A DNA stretch of 13,711 nucleotides from Candidatus Parcubacteria bacterium (GCA_014379165.1 JACMMG010000065.1:1-13711), one strand, 5' to 3'; numbered from the stretch's first letter, positions 1-6,916 are shown. Numbers and translations: made by a program. Notes: generated by a model not told the origin, from the letters alone.

Positions 1-1
1 G

Positions 2-277
2 CTTGGTACAACACTCGATTTTATTACCACGGGCATGGGAGGTGCTTTAAATACCAACATTGACACTACAAATGCATATGCTTGGCTTAATAAAAATGCC
101 TACAAATATGGCTTTGTGCTCTCCTACCCTCAAGGCAACGCATACTATATATATGAGCCGTGGCACTGGCGCTACGTAGGAAAGAAGCTTGCAAAAGATC
201 TTCACAACGATCAAGAGCATTTTTATGATCTTGAACAGCGTAAAATTGACGAATACTTGGCGAATATTTTTGATTAA
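2..277 (+). CDS. VanY/LdcB-type D-Ala-D-Ala carboxypeptidase, M15B family (3' part only)
   Basis: The reading frame is open from the window edge, so the true start lies upstream. Visible first is LGTTLDF, which matches the second half of the SxHxxGxxxD zinc-site motif of M15B/VanY peptidases; the Asp is the usual metal ligand and the His is off the edge. Further on comes the typical YGFVLSYP segment and then EPWHWRYVG, which carries the catalytic Glu and the last zinc-binding His. The protein ends shortly after, as family members do. From family knowledge it should trim the terminal D-Ala of peptidoglycan stem peptides outside the membrane, but the N-terminal signal or anchor cannot be seen. 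An internal ATG at 35 lies inside the conserved core and is not the start. The family call is strong; exact substrate (tri-, tetra- or pentapeptide) is unknown. Confidence 0.9.
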   Translation, partial: LGTTLDFITTGMGGALNTNIDTTNAYAWLNKNAYKYGFVLSYPQGNAYYIYEPWHWRYVGKKLAKDLHNDQEHFYDLEQRKIDEYLANIFD

Positions 278-294
278 CCCTTCACTCGCTTTAT

Positions 295-323
295 TTGACG
301 TACACCCTTAAATACGGTATATT
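295..323 (+). promoter_or_regulatory. Sigma70-type promoter of the 389-733 gene
   Basis: TTGACG at 295-300 and TATATT at 318-323 are separated by exactly 17 bp. The start point would be near 330, leaving a purine-rich leader of about 59 nt that contains two GGAGG-like runs (343-348 and 356-360) before the actual SD. The strongest promoter match in the window together with the one at 845. Confidence 0.7.
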
Positions 324-375
324 GTGGGTACCGTTTTAGTCGAGGAGGCTACAGCGGAGGAAACAGTCAAGCAAA

Positions 376-382
376 AAGGAAG
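376..382 (+). promoter_or_regulatory. Shine-Dalgarno deciding a TTG start
   Basis: AAGGAAG sits 6 nt before the TTG at 389. No other in-frame ATG, GTG or TTG exists between the predicted transcription start and this codon, so the SD fixes the start. Such a clear SD is rare in this window. Confidence 0.65.
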
Positions 383-388
383 AAGATC

Positions 389-733
389 TTGAACAAAAAA
401 GCAGACCGGGCGAACGCCCGTGAAGAAGAGGCCGGTTCCGATTTCGTCACAACCATCGGAATGCTCGGAGGGAACGTCGGGAGTTTGCAGCCAGCGGCGT
501 TTATCTCTATGGCGTGCATCATCGTGCCCATCGACGATAAGTACCGGCCAGGCATCCATGGCGCACTTGTTGCCAAGATGAACGAGCTGGAAGGCAGTTC
601 AGATGCGTGCTGTAAGGCGGTATGGGCATCGCTCAACGCCGCTCTGGAAGGGATCGACCGTAAGGCGGACGGGATAGCTCCGCGGGGATTCATGGCAGAC
701 CTACAACGAGCGGGCGTGCTTCAACCGCACTAA
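389..733 (+). CDS. Orphan 114-aa protein, unknown function, TTG start
   Basis: Not recognised. The protein begins with a charged, basic/acidic N-terminus (MNKKADRANAREEEAG), followed by a fairly hydrophobic stretch around residues 21-48 containing GMLGGN and an AAFISMACIIVPID segment, then an amphipathic Ala/Leu-rich helix region with a CC pair near residues 73-74. There is no clear signal peptide; the hydrophobic stretch is short for a transmembrane segment and could be a buried core. The gene has its own promoter, an SD and a terminator, so it looks like a monocistronic, possibly well expressed unit. Codon use is visibly GC-richer than in the flanking genes (many ATC, GTC, AAG, GAG). Antisense open frames over the same bases lack comparable signals. 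Existence of the gene is likely; function is not assignable. Confidence 0.7.
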   Translation: MNKKADRANAREEEAGSDFVTTIGMLGGNVGSLQPAAFISMACIIVPIDDKYRPGIHGALVAKMNELEGSSDACCKAVWASLNAALEGIDRKADGIAPRGFMADLQRAGVLQPH

Positions 734-760
734 AGGCTTCGACGACACATAGCAGCAGGG

Positions 761-793
761 GCGGCGGGACATCATGTCCGCCGCTCTTTTTTT
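761..793 (+). terminator. Rho-independent terminator of the 389-733 gene
   Basis: GCGGCGGGACAT at 761-772 pairs with ATGTCCGCCGC at 774-784, with one bulged G and a very short loop, and is followed by a run of T (785-793, one C inside). The hairpin starts 27 nt after the stop codon. Confidence 0.8.
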
Positions 794-844
794 ACCTTCT
801 TTATTCACCCCCCTTACCTATCAACACGTATCCCCATCGCATCC

Positions 845-873
845 TTGACTTGACACACTTTAAGGTGTATTAT
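845..873 (+). promoter_or_regulatory. Promoter of the cold-shock gene
   Basis: TTGACT at 845-850 and TATTAT at 868-873 have a 17-bp spacer. An overlapping alternative is TTGACA at 850-855 with TATTAA at 871-876, 15 bp apart. Transcription would start near 880, giving a leader of about 20 or 56 nt depending on which ATG is used. Confidence 0.65.
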
Positions 874-935
874 TAAACACTCAGCAACGGGCTGGGAAAA
901 TGAGGTCGAGTTTTAGAGACACAAACAACAAAAGC

Positions 936-1133
936 ATGACAGGAACAATAAAAACTAAGACCGACCGAGGGTTCGGATTCATTGCACGCGAAGGCGAAGT
1001 AAAGGATCTGTTCTTTCACTCAAAGGAGCTCAAAGGCGTCACATTTGACGAGCTTCAGGTGGGTGACACGGTAACGTTTGATGTAACTGACGGCCCAAAA
1101 GGCCCGAGCGCAACAAACGTCTCCCGCGCATAA
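936..1133 (+). CDS. Cold shock domain protein (CspA-like)
   Basis: A 65-aa single cold-shock domain, the usual CspA length, expected to bind single-stranded RNA/DNA as an RNA chaperone in the cytoplasm. RNP1 appears as RGFGFI (residues 11-16) and RNP2 as DLFFHS (residues 24-29); the C-terminal half ends in GPKGPSATNV, the standard last strand. Start chosen at 936 because MTGTIK is the canonical beginning of the domain. An in-frame ATG at 900 would add 12 residues (MRSSFRDTNNKS) and is preceded by GGGAAA; it cannot be excluded, and no good SD precedes 936. The gene lies between its own promoter and a strong terminator, so it is probably monocistronic. Family assignment is very secure. Confidence 0.93.
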   Translation: MTGTIKTKTDRGFGFIAREGEVKDLFFHSKELKGVTFDELQVGDTVTFDVTDGPKGPSATNVSRA

Positions 1134-1150
1134 GTCTCGAGCATCTTAAA

Positions 1151-1186
1151 AACAAAAATGCCCCGATTGTTCGGGGCATTTTTGTT
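1151..1186. terminator. Bidirectional terminator between convergent genes
   Basis: AACAAAAATGCCCCGA (1151-1166) and its perfect complement (1171-1186) enclose a TTGT loop. Because the stem is flanked by A on the left and T on the right, it reads as a GC stem plus U tract on both strands. It ends the cold-shock gene on plus and the 1209-2345 gene on minus. Confidence 0.88.
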
Positions 1187-1208
1187 TATGCGTATGTTTA
1201 TACTACTG

Positions 1209-2345
1209 CTATCTCCATTCTTTTAGTGCTGTCCATTTAATATTGACGATCGCACCGAGGGTCAAAAGCATGAGTGCAAACTGTACCAAGCCCCCCACAA
1301 TCGGCACGATGCCTATAATAAAGTAAGTAACGACGCCCAAAAGAATCGATTTCCAATGTACCTCAAGCTCTCCTTTTGTATACCAACGGTACAGCCAGCT
1401 TCCAAGAACGATAGGTGCAATGCAGCACCCTACGATAAGGATCGCAATGTAAGAGAAAAGACCCAATACTCCAAGTGGTATACCAACAAGCGTAACAAGA
1501 AGAAGAATAGATACGATTGGAGCCACAACAAGGAACACAAAGCCTCGGCCTATTTCAATAAGCGGACGTGTGTACGCAGTTACTACTACCGTGGAAGTGA
1601 AGCGGCGAAGTAGAAGGCCAAAGAAAAGTGCTCCTACAATGAGCATGAATAGTTTTAGAAGCGCCGCGGCTGAAATAAGCGCCGAGAAAAATGCGCCGTT
1701 GTTTTTCTGGGGCGCGGGCTCATAGGTAGTGGTACCAAGAACGGTTGCACCTTCTTCCATTGTGGCTTCGCTCGAAGCACGATATTTGAGGTTGCCCGCT
1801 ATGACAGCTTTGCTTCCGAGCGTTACCGTATTAGCTTGAATATTTACATCGCCCTTCACAGGACCATTGATATACACATCCCCACCCGCGATTTTAATAT
1901 TACCTTCAACAGCACTCTCTAGGTGGATAGAGCCACCACCAATTAAGACATCGCCTCCTATCCGAGCGCTCGACACCGTAATATCTCCACCACCGATAAC
2001 GACATCGCCCGCAACGCTTCCCTGCACTGCTATGGTGCCGCCGCCAATGCGCACATCATCGCCAACGTCGGCCAATACCGAAATCGTTCCGCCGCCAATG
2101 ACCACATCTTGCTTGACTGCTCCGCTTACAATAACGGTCCCGCCGCCTGCATATACGTCACCTTCAACTGAGCCCGCGCTGCTAAGCGTACCGCCTGCAA
2201 GATAGAGATCGCCTACAACCGTTTCTGTGGTGCCTATGGTAACTTGCTCTCCACTTCGAAAGTCCGCAGCGAAAAGCACACCCGGTACTATAAAGACTAC
2301 TGCCCCCAACGCGAATATTTTTGCAAACGATGTATATGATTTCAT
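1209..2345 (-). CDS. Secreted/membrane beta-helix (bactofilin-like repeat) protein with C-terminal multi-pass domain
   Basis: 378 aa. A signal peptide or first membrane segment spans residues 1-27 (MKSYTSFAK, hydrophobic core, then LFAAD). Residues ~34-205 are roughly nine degenerate repeats of 16-20 aa with the pattern GDVxIGGGxIxVxG, as in bactofilins and other right-handed beta-helix polymer-forming proteins. A short Thr/Pro/Glu-rich linker follows, then four or five hydrophobic helices over the last ~150 residues, ending KEWR. This repeat-plus-membrane architecture is seen in CPR and archaeal proteins; I infer an envelope-surface scaffold. The start at 2345 was preferred over an upstream ATG at 2483 because it begins the signal peptide, and because the longer form would add 46 odd residues overlapping the divergent kinase gene. 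No SD is present; a TATATT hexamer lies 7 nt upstream, suggesting a leaderless message. Precise function unknown. Confidence 0.82.
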   Translation of the reverse strand: MKSYTSFAKIFALGAVVFIVPGVLFAADFRSGEQVTIGTTETVVGDLYLAGGTLSSAGSVEGDVYAGGGTVIVSGAVKQDVVIGGGTISVLADVGDDVRIGGGTIAVQGSVAGDVVIGGGDITVSSARIGGDVLIGGGSIHLESAVEGNIKIAGGDVYINGPVKGDVNIQANTVTLGSKAVIAGNLKYRASSEATMEEGATVLGTTTYEPAPQKNNGAFFSALISAAALLKLFMLIVGALFFGLLLRRFTSTVVVTAYTRPLIEIGRGFVFLVVAPIVSILLLVTLVGIPLGVLGLFSYIAILIVGCCIAPIVLGSWLYRWYTKGELEVHWKSILLGVVTYFIIGIVPIVGGLVQFALMLLTLGAIVNIKWTALKEWR

Positions 2346-2352
2346 ACAATAA

Positions 2353-2358
2353 AATATA
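2353..2358 (-). promoter_or_regulatory. Leaderless-type -10 element for the beta-helix gene
   Basis: On the minus strand TATATT ends 7 nt before the ATG at 2345, with no SD between. It fits the same -10-to-ATG spacing seen before several other genes here. The region is AT-rich, so chance occurrence is possible. Confidence 0.4.
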
Positions 2359-2389
2359 ATAAAAATACTGAAGCCTTTCCCATATGCAC

Positions 2390-2419
2390 ATAGTACCTCA
2401 ATTCTGAATACTGTGTGAA
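2390..2419 (-). promoter_or_regulatory. Alternative upstream promoter for the beta-helix gene
   Basis: On the minus strand TTCACA (2414-2419) and TACTAT (2390-2395) are 18 bp apart. It would give a leader of about 38 nt. It competes with the closer TATATT element as the explanation for expression. Confidence 0.35.
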
Positions 2420-2475
2420 CGCGCGTGTATACAATCCACGTTGACGCGTAGCCGCCCGCCTCCCACAATGAGAGC

Positions 2476-4536
2476 ATGGACATACTTCAGGCGCTCCACC
2501 CCCGGTATCTCAGCGGGCGCCAACGTGTCATTTGGATATTGCTTTTTTTGGGGGTTCTGGGGGGCGGTCAGCTAGGAGCACACTTTTTTACTGCCCCTGC
2601 AGTTATATCGCCCGTCCCAGGCCTAGCACTCGCCGGCCTTATGCTCGGAGGCATGGTATTGTGGCCCGCAATATTTTTAGGAACAGTAGTGAGCACATTT
2701 ATGTTCGGGGGGACACTCATTACGCTTTTTTTACTTCCGCTTGCGCACAGCCTGCAGGCACTTGCGGGAGTGTTTATTCTGCAAAAATTAGACTTTGATG
2801 CGAAGTTCAGCCGCCTGCGCGACATGTTTACTCTTATGGGCGTTTCGCTCATCATTTCCGCAATTGTTCCGACAATAGGTTTTCTTGCCCGGTATCTCAA
2901 TTCCTTGTCGGGAAATTCCCCTGCTGCCATGTTGTCATGGGGGTCGTGGTGGACGGGATGCATATTAAGCTTACTAGTTGTAGGAAGTCTTTTTATTGCG
3001 TGGAGCGTTCGACCCCGCCTTGCACATACCTATAAAGAAGGTCTTGAGGTAGCAGGAATATTCGGGGTCCTTATCCTCATCTTGTGGGTTCTTTCCTTTA
3101 CAACTTTTACCTCACTGGGAGGCGTAAGCCTCGTGTATGTGCTTCTGGCACCGTTGTTTTGGATTGCAATACGGTTGGGCCCCCGCTTTACCATCCTTGC
3201 TCTCTTTTTGATAAGTGTCATGTTTTTTGCCGCCACTTTTTACGGTCCGCACGCACCTGCAGCCGCAGAACTGGGAGCCCGGCTCTTCCAGCTTGAGATA
3301 TTCCTCATTATTATCGCTATCATCTTTTACATCATTACAGCACTGCAGGAAGAGCGGCGCGTAGCGATAGGCGAGCTTACGTCCTACATCAACAAACTGG
3401 AGAATGCGCTCAATCAACTAAGCCTCCAAGACCGGGCGAAGAGCGACTTTGTAGCTATTTTGGCGCATGAACTGCGCAATCCGCTTGCACCTATTGTCTC
3501 TTCGCTTGAACTGCTGCGGCTCAACCTGCCTGCAAGCGCCCGGGACCTGCCAGCACTCGACCTTATGGAAAATCATTTAAAGACCATCCAGCGCCTGCTC
3601 GACGACTTGCTTGATGTGTCGCGTATCTCGAAATCAAAATTAATTTTGCGAAAGGAATCTGTCGATTTGCGATCCATTATCGAGCGCTCCGTCCAATCGA
3701 TAGAAAAACATATAAAAACCCGGGGCCAGACATTAATCCTTGATATCGATCGCGAGCCGGTTGTTCTGGAGGCAGATCCCGTACGCATTGAACAAGTAGT
3801 CAATAATCTCTTGAGCAACGCTTCAAAATTTACTAACGAAGGGGGGCGTATATACCTGTCGGCAAAACGCGAAGGAGAAGAAGGGGTAATACGGGTGTCG
3901 GACAATGGTATCGGGATGGATCCGCAAATGCTCAAGCGCATTTTTGAACCCTTCACTCAGCTTGATAATGAAAGCAGAACTTCGGAAGGCGGTTTGGGGA
4001 TCGGCCTTTCCCTTACGCAAAAACTTGTAGAGATGCACGATGGCACGGTTGAGGCATATAGCGAAGGCCGAAACAAAGGAAGCGAGTTTATGGTGCGTTT
4101 GCCACTTCTTCCTGCGTTTTCAAGCGTTCCGTTACCAGAAAAAAAAGGCCACGTGCTCTCTCCTCTTTCAGCGCCGAGCGATATGCGCATATTAGTGGTT
4201 GATGACAACGCTGCCGCAGCCCAAGGTATCGGTGCCTTGCTGCAACACAAAGGATACACTGTCGCGTATGCCTACACGGGCAAAGAAGCAGGAGACAAAT
4301 TAGATGTATTTAAACCTGATGCGGTAGTACTCGATATCGGGTTACCAGATATGGACGGCTACTCAGTAGCCAAGTATATGCGCGGCCAGGGCGGATTTGG
4401 AGGCACTCTTGTGGCCCTCACGGGCTACGGACAAGACGAAGACAAAGAGCGCGCTCGGGACGCTGGTTTCAACCACCATCTGACCAAACCGATCAGTATC
4501 GTTGATCTCGAGACTATTTTAGTGCAAAGCGTGTAA
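2476..4536 (+). CDS. Orphan hybrid sensor histidine kinase (MASE1-like sensor, HisKA, HATPase_c, receiver)
   Basis: 686 aa. Residues ~15-290 form about eight hydrophobic helices resembling the MASE1 sensor domain (GLALAGLMLGGMVLWPAIFLG near the start). A coiled-coil linker (~291-320) leads to the HisKA domain with AHELRNP; the phosphoacceptor is His331. The HATPase_c domain shows the N box EQVVNNLLSNASKF, G1 DNGIGM and G2 GGLGIGLSL. A C-terminal receiver (~573-686) has the acidic pair Asp576/Asp577, phosphoacceptor Asp620 in VVLDIGLPDMDG, and conserved LTGYG and TKP. All catalytic residues are present, so it should autophosphorylate and pass phosphate to its own receiver. No output domain or adjacent regulator gene is seen, so the downstream partner must be elsewhere. 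It is divergent from the beta-helix gene. The ATG at 2476 has only a weak AGAG just before it. Confidence 0.92.
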   Translation: MDILQALHPRYLSGRQRVIWILLFLGVLGGGQLGAHFFTAPAVISPVPGLALAGLMLGGMVLWPAIFLGTVVSTFMFGGTLITLFLLPLAHSLQALAGVFILQKLDFDAKFSRLRDMFTLMGVSLIISAIVPTIGFLARYLNSLSGNSPAAMLSWGSWWTGCILSLLVVGSLFIAWSVRPRLAHTYKEGLEVAGIFGVLILILWVLSFTTFTSLGGVSLVYVLLAPLFWIAIRLGPRFTILALFLISVMFFAATFYGPHAPAAAELGARLFQLEIFLIIIAIIFYIITALQEERRVAIGELTSYINKLENALNQLSLQDRAKSDFVAILAHELRNPLAPIVSSLELLRLNLPASARDLPALDLMENHLKTIQRLLDDLLDVSRISKSKLILRKESVDLRSIIERSVQSIEKHIKTRGQTLILDIDREPVVLEADPVRIEQVVNNLLSNASKFTNEGGRIYLSAKREGEEGVIRVSDNGIGMDPQMLKRIFEPFTQLDNESRTSEGGLGIGLSLTQKLVEMHDGTVEAYSEGRNKGSEFMVRLPLLPAFSSVPLPEKKGHVLSPLSAPSDMRILVVDDNAAAAQGIGALLQHKGYTVAYAYTGKEAGDKLDVFKPDAVVLDIGLPDMDGYSVAKYMRGQGGFGGTLVALTGYGQDEDKERARDAGFNHHLTKPISIVDLETILVQSV

Positions 4537-4603
4537 TACAGTTCTTCATTTTAACCTCAGCCGATATGCGCCATACTTTTGGTGGTCGAGCGTTTAAATT
4601 TTT

Positions 4604-4609
4604 TAATAT
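4604..4609 (+). promoter_or_regulatory. Possible leaderless-type -10 before the CxxC microprotein
   Basis: TAATAT ends 9 nt before the ATG at 4619 in a T-rich stretch, and no SD is present. The match is weaker than for the other leaderless-type sites. Confidence 0.3.
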
Positions 4610-4618
4610 TTTTCTAGT

Positions 4619-4801
4619 ATGCAAATACTCCTTACCTGTTCTGTGTGCGGGTATCATGAGCTTGGACGTTCCGACAGCCAACTCATGAACAAAATAAAGT
4701 TGCTGAACCATGCAACCAAACGGCATCCTGACGTAGCTCAACGCGTGCTTGAAGTGTCTTTCCCCCGCAACTCACTGAACGACATCCTCCAGGCTGCGTA
4801 A
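4619..4801 (+). CDS. 60-aa microprotein with C-x2-C and H-x4-H pair (possible zinc-binding)
   Basis: Not assigned to a family with certainty. Cys7 and Cys10 (CSVC) and His31 and His36 (HATKRH) give a C2H2-like ligand set with a 20-residue spacing, longer than a classical zinc finger; the arrangement recalls the small DUF1059-type proteins, where a Cys-containing strand is followed by an H(A)xxxH helix. The C-terminal third (VLEVSFPRNSLNDILQAA) is not cysteine-rich. The gene sits between the hybrid kinase and uppP on the same strand, 82 nt after the kinase stop. There is no SD; an AT-rich -10-like element lies just upstream. The paired metal-ligand residues argue that this is a real gene rather than chance. 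Zinc binding is inference. Confidence 0.6.
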   Translation: MQILLTCSVCGYHELGRSDSQLMNKIKLLNHATKRHPDVAQRVLEVSFPRNSLNDILQAA

Positions 4802-4832
4802 TCTAGCTCATAGAGAAGCCTCGATGGCGGTG

Positions 4833-4838
4833 TATACT
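4833..4838 (+). promoter_or_regulatory. Leaderless-type -10 (TATACT) before uppP
   Basis: TATACT, preceded by TG, ends 8 nt before the ATG at 4847. No SD lies between. No convincing -35 is seen 16-18 bp upstream. It supports 4847 over the in-frame ATG at 4856 as the start. Confidence 0.5.
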
Positions 4839-4846
4839 TTCGGTAC

Positions 4847-5617
4847 ATGACGCCGATGGATAGCCTCATTTTGGGGGTGGTCGAGGGTATAACGGAGTTT
4901 TTCCCCATTTCCTCGACCGGGCATCTTATCCTTGCCTCCTCGCTCCTAAATATTGAGCAGAGCAACTTTCAAAAGAGCTTTGAAATAATTATCCAGTTGG
5001 GTGCCATTTGTTCAGTTATATTTTTGTATTGGCGTTCGTTTCTCGATTTCGAAATACTTAAAAAAATCTTTGTCGCTTTTCTTCCGACTGCCGTTATTGG
5101 CCTGGCATTGTATAAGGTCGTAAAAACATATCTTATCGGCAATGAAGCCGTGGTGTTATGGGCGTTAGGGCTTGGTGGTGCGGCGCTCATTATTTTTGAG
5201 TTTTTACATAAGGAAAAAGATTCCGCAACTGCAACCGTATCACATATGACGTACTCGCAAGCGGCCTTGGTAGGCTTGGCTCAGGCAGTCGCTATTATTC
5301 CGGGGGTGTCGCGCTCGGCCGCAACAATCCTCGGCGGACTTTTGCTCGGCATTCGGCGCGCTACGATAGTCGAATTTTCATTTTTGCTTGCTGTACCGAC
5401 CATGCTGGCCGCAACAGGGCTTGATCTTGTACAGAATGCCTCGACGTTTTCCAGGGATCAATTTGGCGTTTTGGCGATTGGATTTAGTACGTCCTTTATC
5501 GTCGCCATCCTTTCTATTAAATTCCTGCTATCATTTATCCGCACGCACACATTCGTGCCATTCGGAATCTACCGCATCGCACTGAGTCTTTTATTCTTCT
5601 TTCTGATTTTTTCATAA
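4847..5617 (+). CDS. uppP: Undecaprenyl-diphosphatase UppP/BacA
   Basis: 256 aa integral membrane protein, close to the normal family length of about 265-275. The two hallmark motifs are present: EGITEFFPISSTGH at residues ~13-26, with the Glu-rich signature and the Ser-Thr-Gly-His of the first re-entrant loop, and PGVSRSAATI in the second half, carrying the catalytic Arg. About seven to eight hydrophobic helices are visible. The enzyme dephosphorylates undecaprenyl diphosphate to the monophosphate, recycling the lipid carrier for peptidoglycan and surface glycans, and is linked to bacitracin tolerance. The start at 4847 is supported by the TATACT element 8 nt upstream. The stop TAA shares its last A with the ATG of the following glycosyltransferase (5617), so the two are probably translationally coupled. 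Confidence 0.96.
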   Translation: MTPMDSLILGVVEGITEFFPISSTGHLILASSLLNIEQSNFQKSFEIIIQLGAICSVIFLYWRSFLDFEILKKIFVAFLPTAVIGLALYKVVKTYLIGNEAVVLWALGLGGAALIIFEFLHKEKDSATATVSHMTYSQAALVGLAQAVAIIPGVSRSAATILGGLLLGIRRATIVEFSFLLAVPTMLAATGLDLVQNASTFSRDQFGVLAIGFSTSFIVAILSIKFLLSFIRTHTFVPFGIYRIALSLLFFFLIFS

Positions 5618-6393
5618 TGCGCATCAGCCTTATCATCCCCGCCTACAACGAGGAAAATTACATTGGCGGATGCCTGGACTCTGTCTTTAAGCACGCCCCT
5701 AATGAATTTTTTGAAATTATTGTTGTTAACAACGCAAGCACCGACAAGACTGCGGAAATCGCCAGCTCATATCCCCAGGTGCGCGTTGTGCATGAGCCAA
5801 AAAAAGGTTTGCCGAGCGCGCGAGAATGCGGACGCCTCACTGCAAGCGGCGACTTCTTGGCGTATATAGATGCCGATGCCCGTCTACACCCGCGTTGGCT
5901 GCCACTTGCTAAAAAGATATTCGAAAGTTCTTCACAGGTCGTTTCTCTTTCCGGTCCTGCGCGCTATTGGGACGCTAAGGCGTGGCAGCAGCCTCTTTTG
6001 GGGCTTTCCTGGTGGGTTTCGGCCCCGCTTATGTATCGAATTGTCGGATACATGCTCTTCGGAGGACACTTTGTCGTGCGCCGGGATGCGCTTGAAAAAA
6101 TTGGCGGCTTTGACCGTTCAATAAGCTTTTATGGCGAAGACACTGACCTAGCACGCCGTTTAAGCACGGTTGGCAAAACGATATTCCGCATGGATTTTTA
6201 TATCTATACCTCTGCCCGACGATTTAAAAAAGAAGGAATTCCCAAAACTAATATTATTTATACCCTCAATTTCCTTTGGCCGGTCCTCTTTAACCGGCCG
6301 TTTACGAAAACACATAAAGATATTAGACTTCCCCCGACCTCCCATGAACCCGATATTTCAGGTAACTCCCCCGACAAAAGCGTTGCTGGTTAG
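5617..6393 (+). CDS. Family 2 glycosyltransferase (GT-A fold)
   Basis: 258 aa, cytoplasmic or membrane-associated GT2. The N-terminus MRISLIIPAYNEENYI is the classical nucleotide-sugar binding start. VVNNASTDKT follows at ~37-44, then the metal-binding DxD as Asp85-Ala-Asp87 (YIDADA), and the catalytic GED motif around Glu174-Asp175 (FYGEDTDLARRL). FGGHFVVRRDALEKIGGFD is the typical acceptor-side segment. A hydrophobic C-terminal patch (IIYTLNFLWPVLF) may bind the membrane. It overlaps uppP by one base, which suggests that it uses or produces a polyprenol-linked sugar recycled by UppP; this is inference. The last ~17 codons overlap the start of the next gene in another frame. Sugar donor and acceptor cannot be told from sequence. 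Confidence 0.93.
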   Translation: MRISLIIPAYNEENYIGGCLDSVFKHAPNEFFEIIVVNNASTDKTAEIASSYPQVRVVHEPKKGLPSARECGRLTASGDFLAYIDADARLHPRWLPLAKKIFESSSQVVSLSGPARYWDAKAWQQPLLGLSWWVSAPLMYRIVGYMLFGGHFVVRRDALEKIGGFDRSISFYGEDTDLARRLSTVGKTIFRMDFYIYTSARRFKKEGIPKTNIIYTLNFLWPVLFNRPFTKTHKDIRLPPTSHEPDISGNSPDKSVAG

Positions 6394-6877
6394 CGCAGTT
6401 TTTTCTATCGCAGGGGCGGCAGGAGCGTATGGGGCGCAAGCGTACTGGCCGGCAATTCTTCCTCTGGTTGTTTTTTACATTGTGCTTACGATTAACAGTT
6501 ACTTTTCTATCCGGCTGTTTTCTGCGATTACTCCCCCCGACGACAAAGTGCAGCAGTTCATAGATGCAATACTTTTTGGCATTTATATATTCCTTGCGTG
6601 CGCGTTTGCGGTCCTGGACCTATTTTTCCTCGGTGTTCTTTTTTTATTTATTATTGCACCCCTTAAATACGCACTTTTGCTGGGCAAAATTCCACACCTA
6701 AAACTCCTTAAGAAAAAAATTATCATCGACCTTTTGGGCACCCTCATGGCAGTTGCGGTTGTGGTTGGTTCGCTTGCCGGATACAGCACGGAAAGTGCGT
6801 GGGCATTAGCGATTATTTTTGCCATTGCTAATATTTATTTCCTCCTTATTAATCCGATGTACAAAATTATTGATTAA
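6344..6877 (+). CDS. Small polytopic membrane protein, unknown
   Basis: 177 aa if started at the ATG at 6344. Five or six hydrophobic segments are visible: ~13-31, ~36-58, ~70-105 (probably two), ~125-145 and ~152-172, with short polar loops such as AITPPDDKVQQ and LLKKK. I do not recognise a named family. The frame is also open upstream as far as 6170, but that part runs inside the conserved GT2 gene and encodes a charged stretch without features, so it is treated as a shadow. No SD precedes 6344; translation is probably coupled to the upstream gene, with which it overlaps by 50 nt. As third gene after uppP and GT2 it may handle the same lipid-linked glycan, for example as a GtrA- or flippase-like partner, but there is no motif to prove this. 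Confidence 0.72.
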   Translation: MNPIFQVTPPTKALLVSAVFSIAGAAGAYGAQAYWPAILPLVVFYIVLTINSYFSIRLFSAITPPDDKVQQFIDAILFGIYIFLACAFAVLDLFFLGVLFLFIIAPLKYALLLGKIPHLKLLKKKIIIDLLGTLMAVAVVVGSLAGYSTESAWALAIIFAIANIYFLLINPMYKIID

Positions 6878-6916
6878 AAGAAAAGCCGGCCGCCAGGAGT
6901 GTACCTGTGCGGCCGG
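6876..6916 (-). terminator. Terminator of the 6939-7580 minus-strand gene
   Basis: CCGGCCGC (6886-6893) pairs with GCGGCCGG (6909-6916), and inside it CAGG (6894-6897) pairs with CCTG (6904-6907) around an AGTGTA loop. On the minus strand the stem is followed by CTTTTCTTTT, a U-rich tail; on plus no T run follows, so it acts on minus only. The tail overlaps the stop codon of the plus-strand gene ending at 6877. Confidence 0.75.

Noticed and set aside
308..693. Two minus-strand open frames (83 and 108 aa) over the 389-733 gene
   Set aside because: Promoter, SD and T-tailed terminator all point to the plus strand; the minus frames have no such signals and no recognisable domain.
1867..2205. 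112-aa plus-strand frame rich in Pro, Thr and Ser
   Set aside because: It is the antisense of the glycine-rich repeats (GGN read backwards gives Pro codons), and its regularity comes from the repeats on minus.
2346..2483. 46-residue N-terminal extension of the beta-helix protein
   Set aside because: It would place extra sequence before a clear signal peptide and overlap the start of the divergent kinase gene. A -10-like element lies within the extension.
6170..6343. 58-residue N-terminal extension of the small membrane protein
   Set aside because: It lies inside the conserved part of the GT2 gene and encodes no membrane segment or motif; it is a shadow frame.
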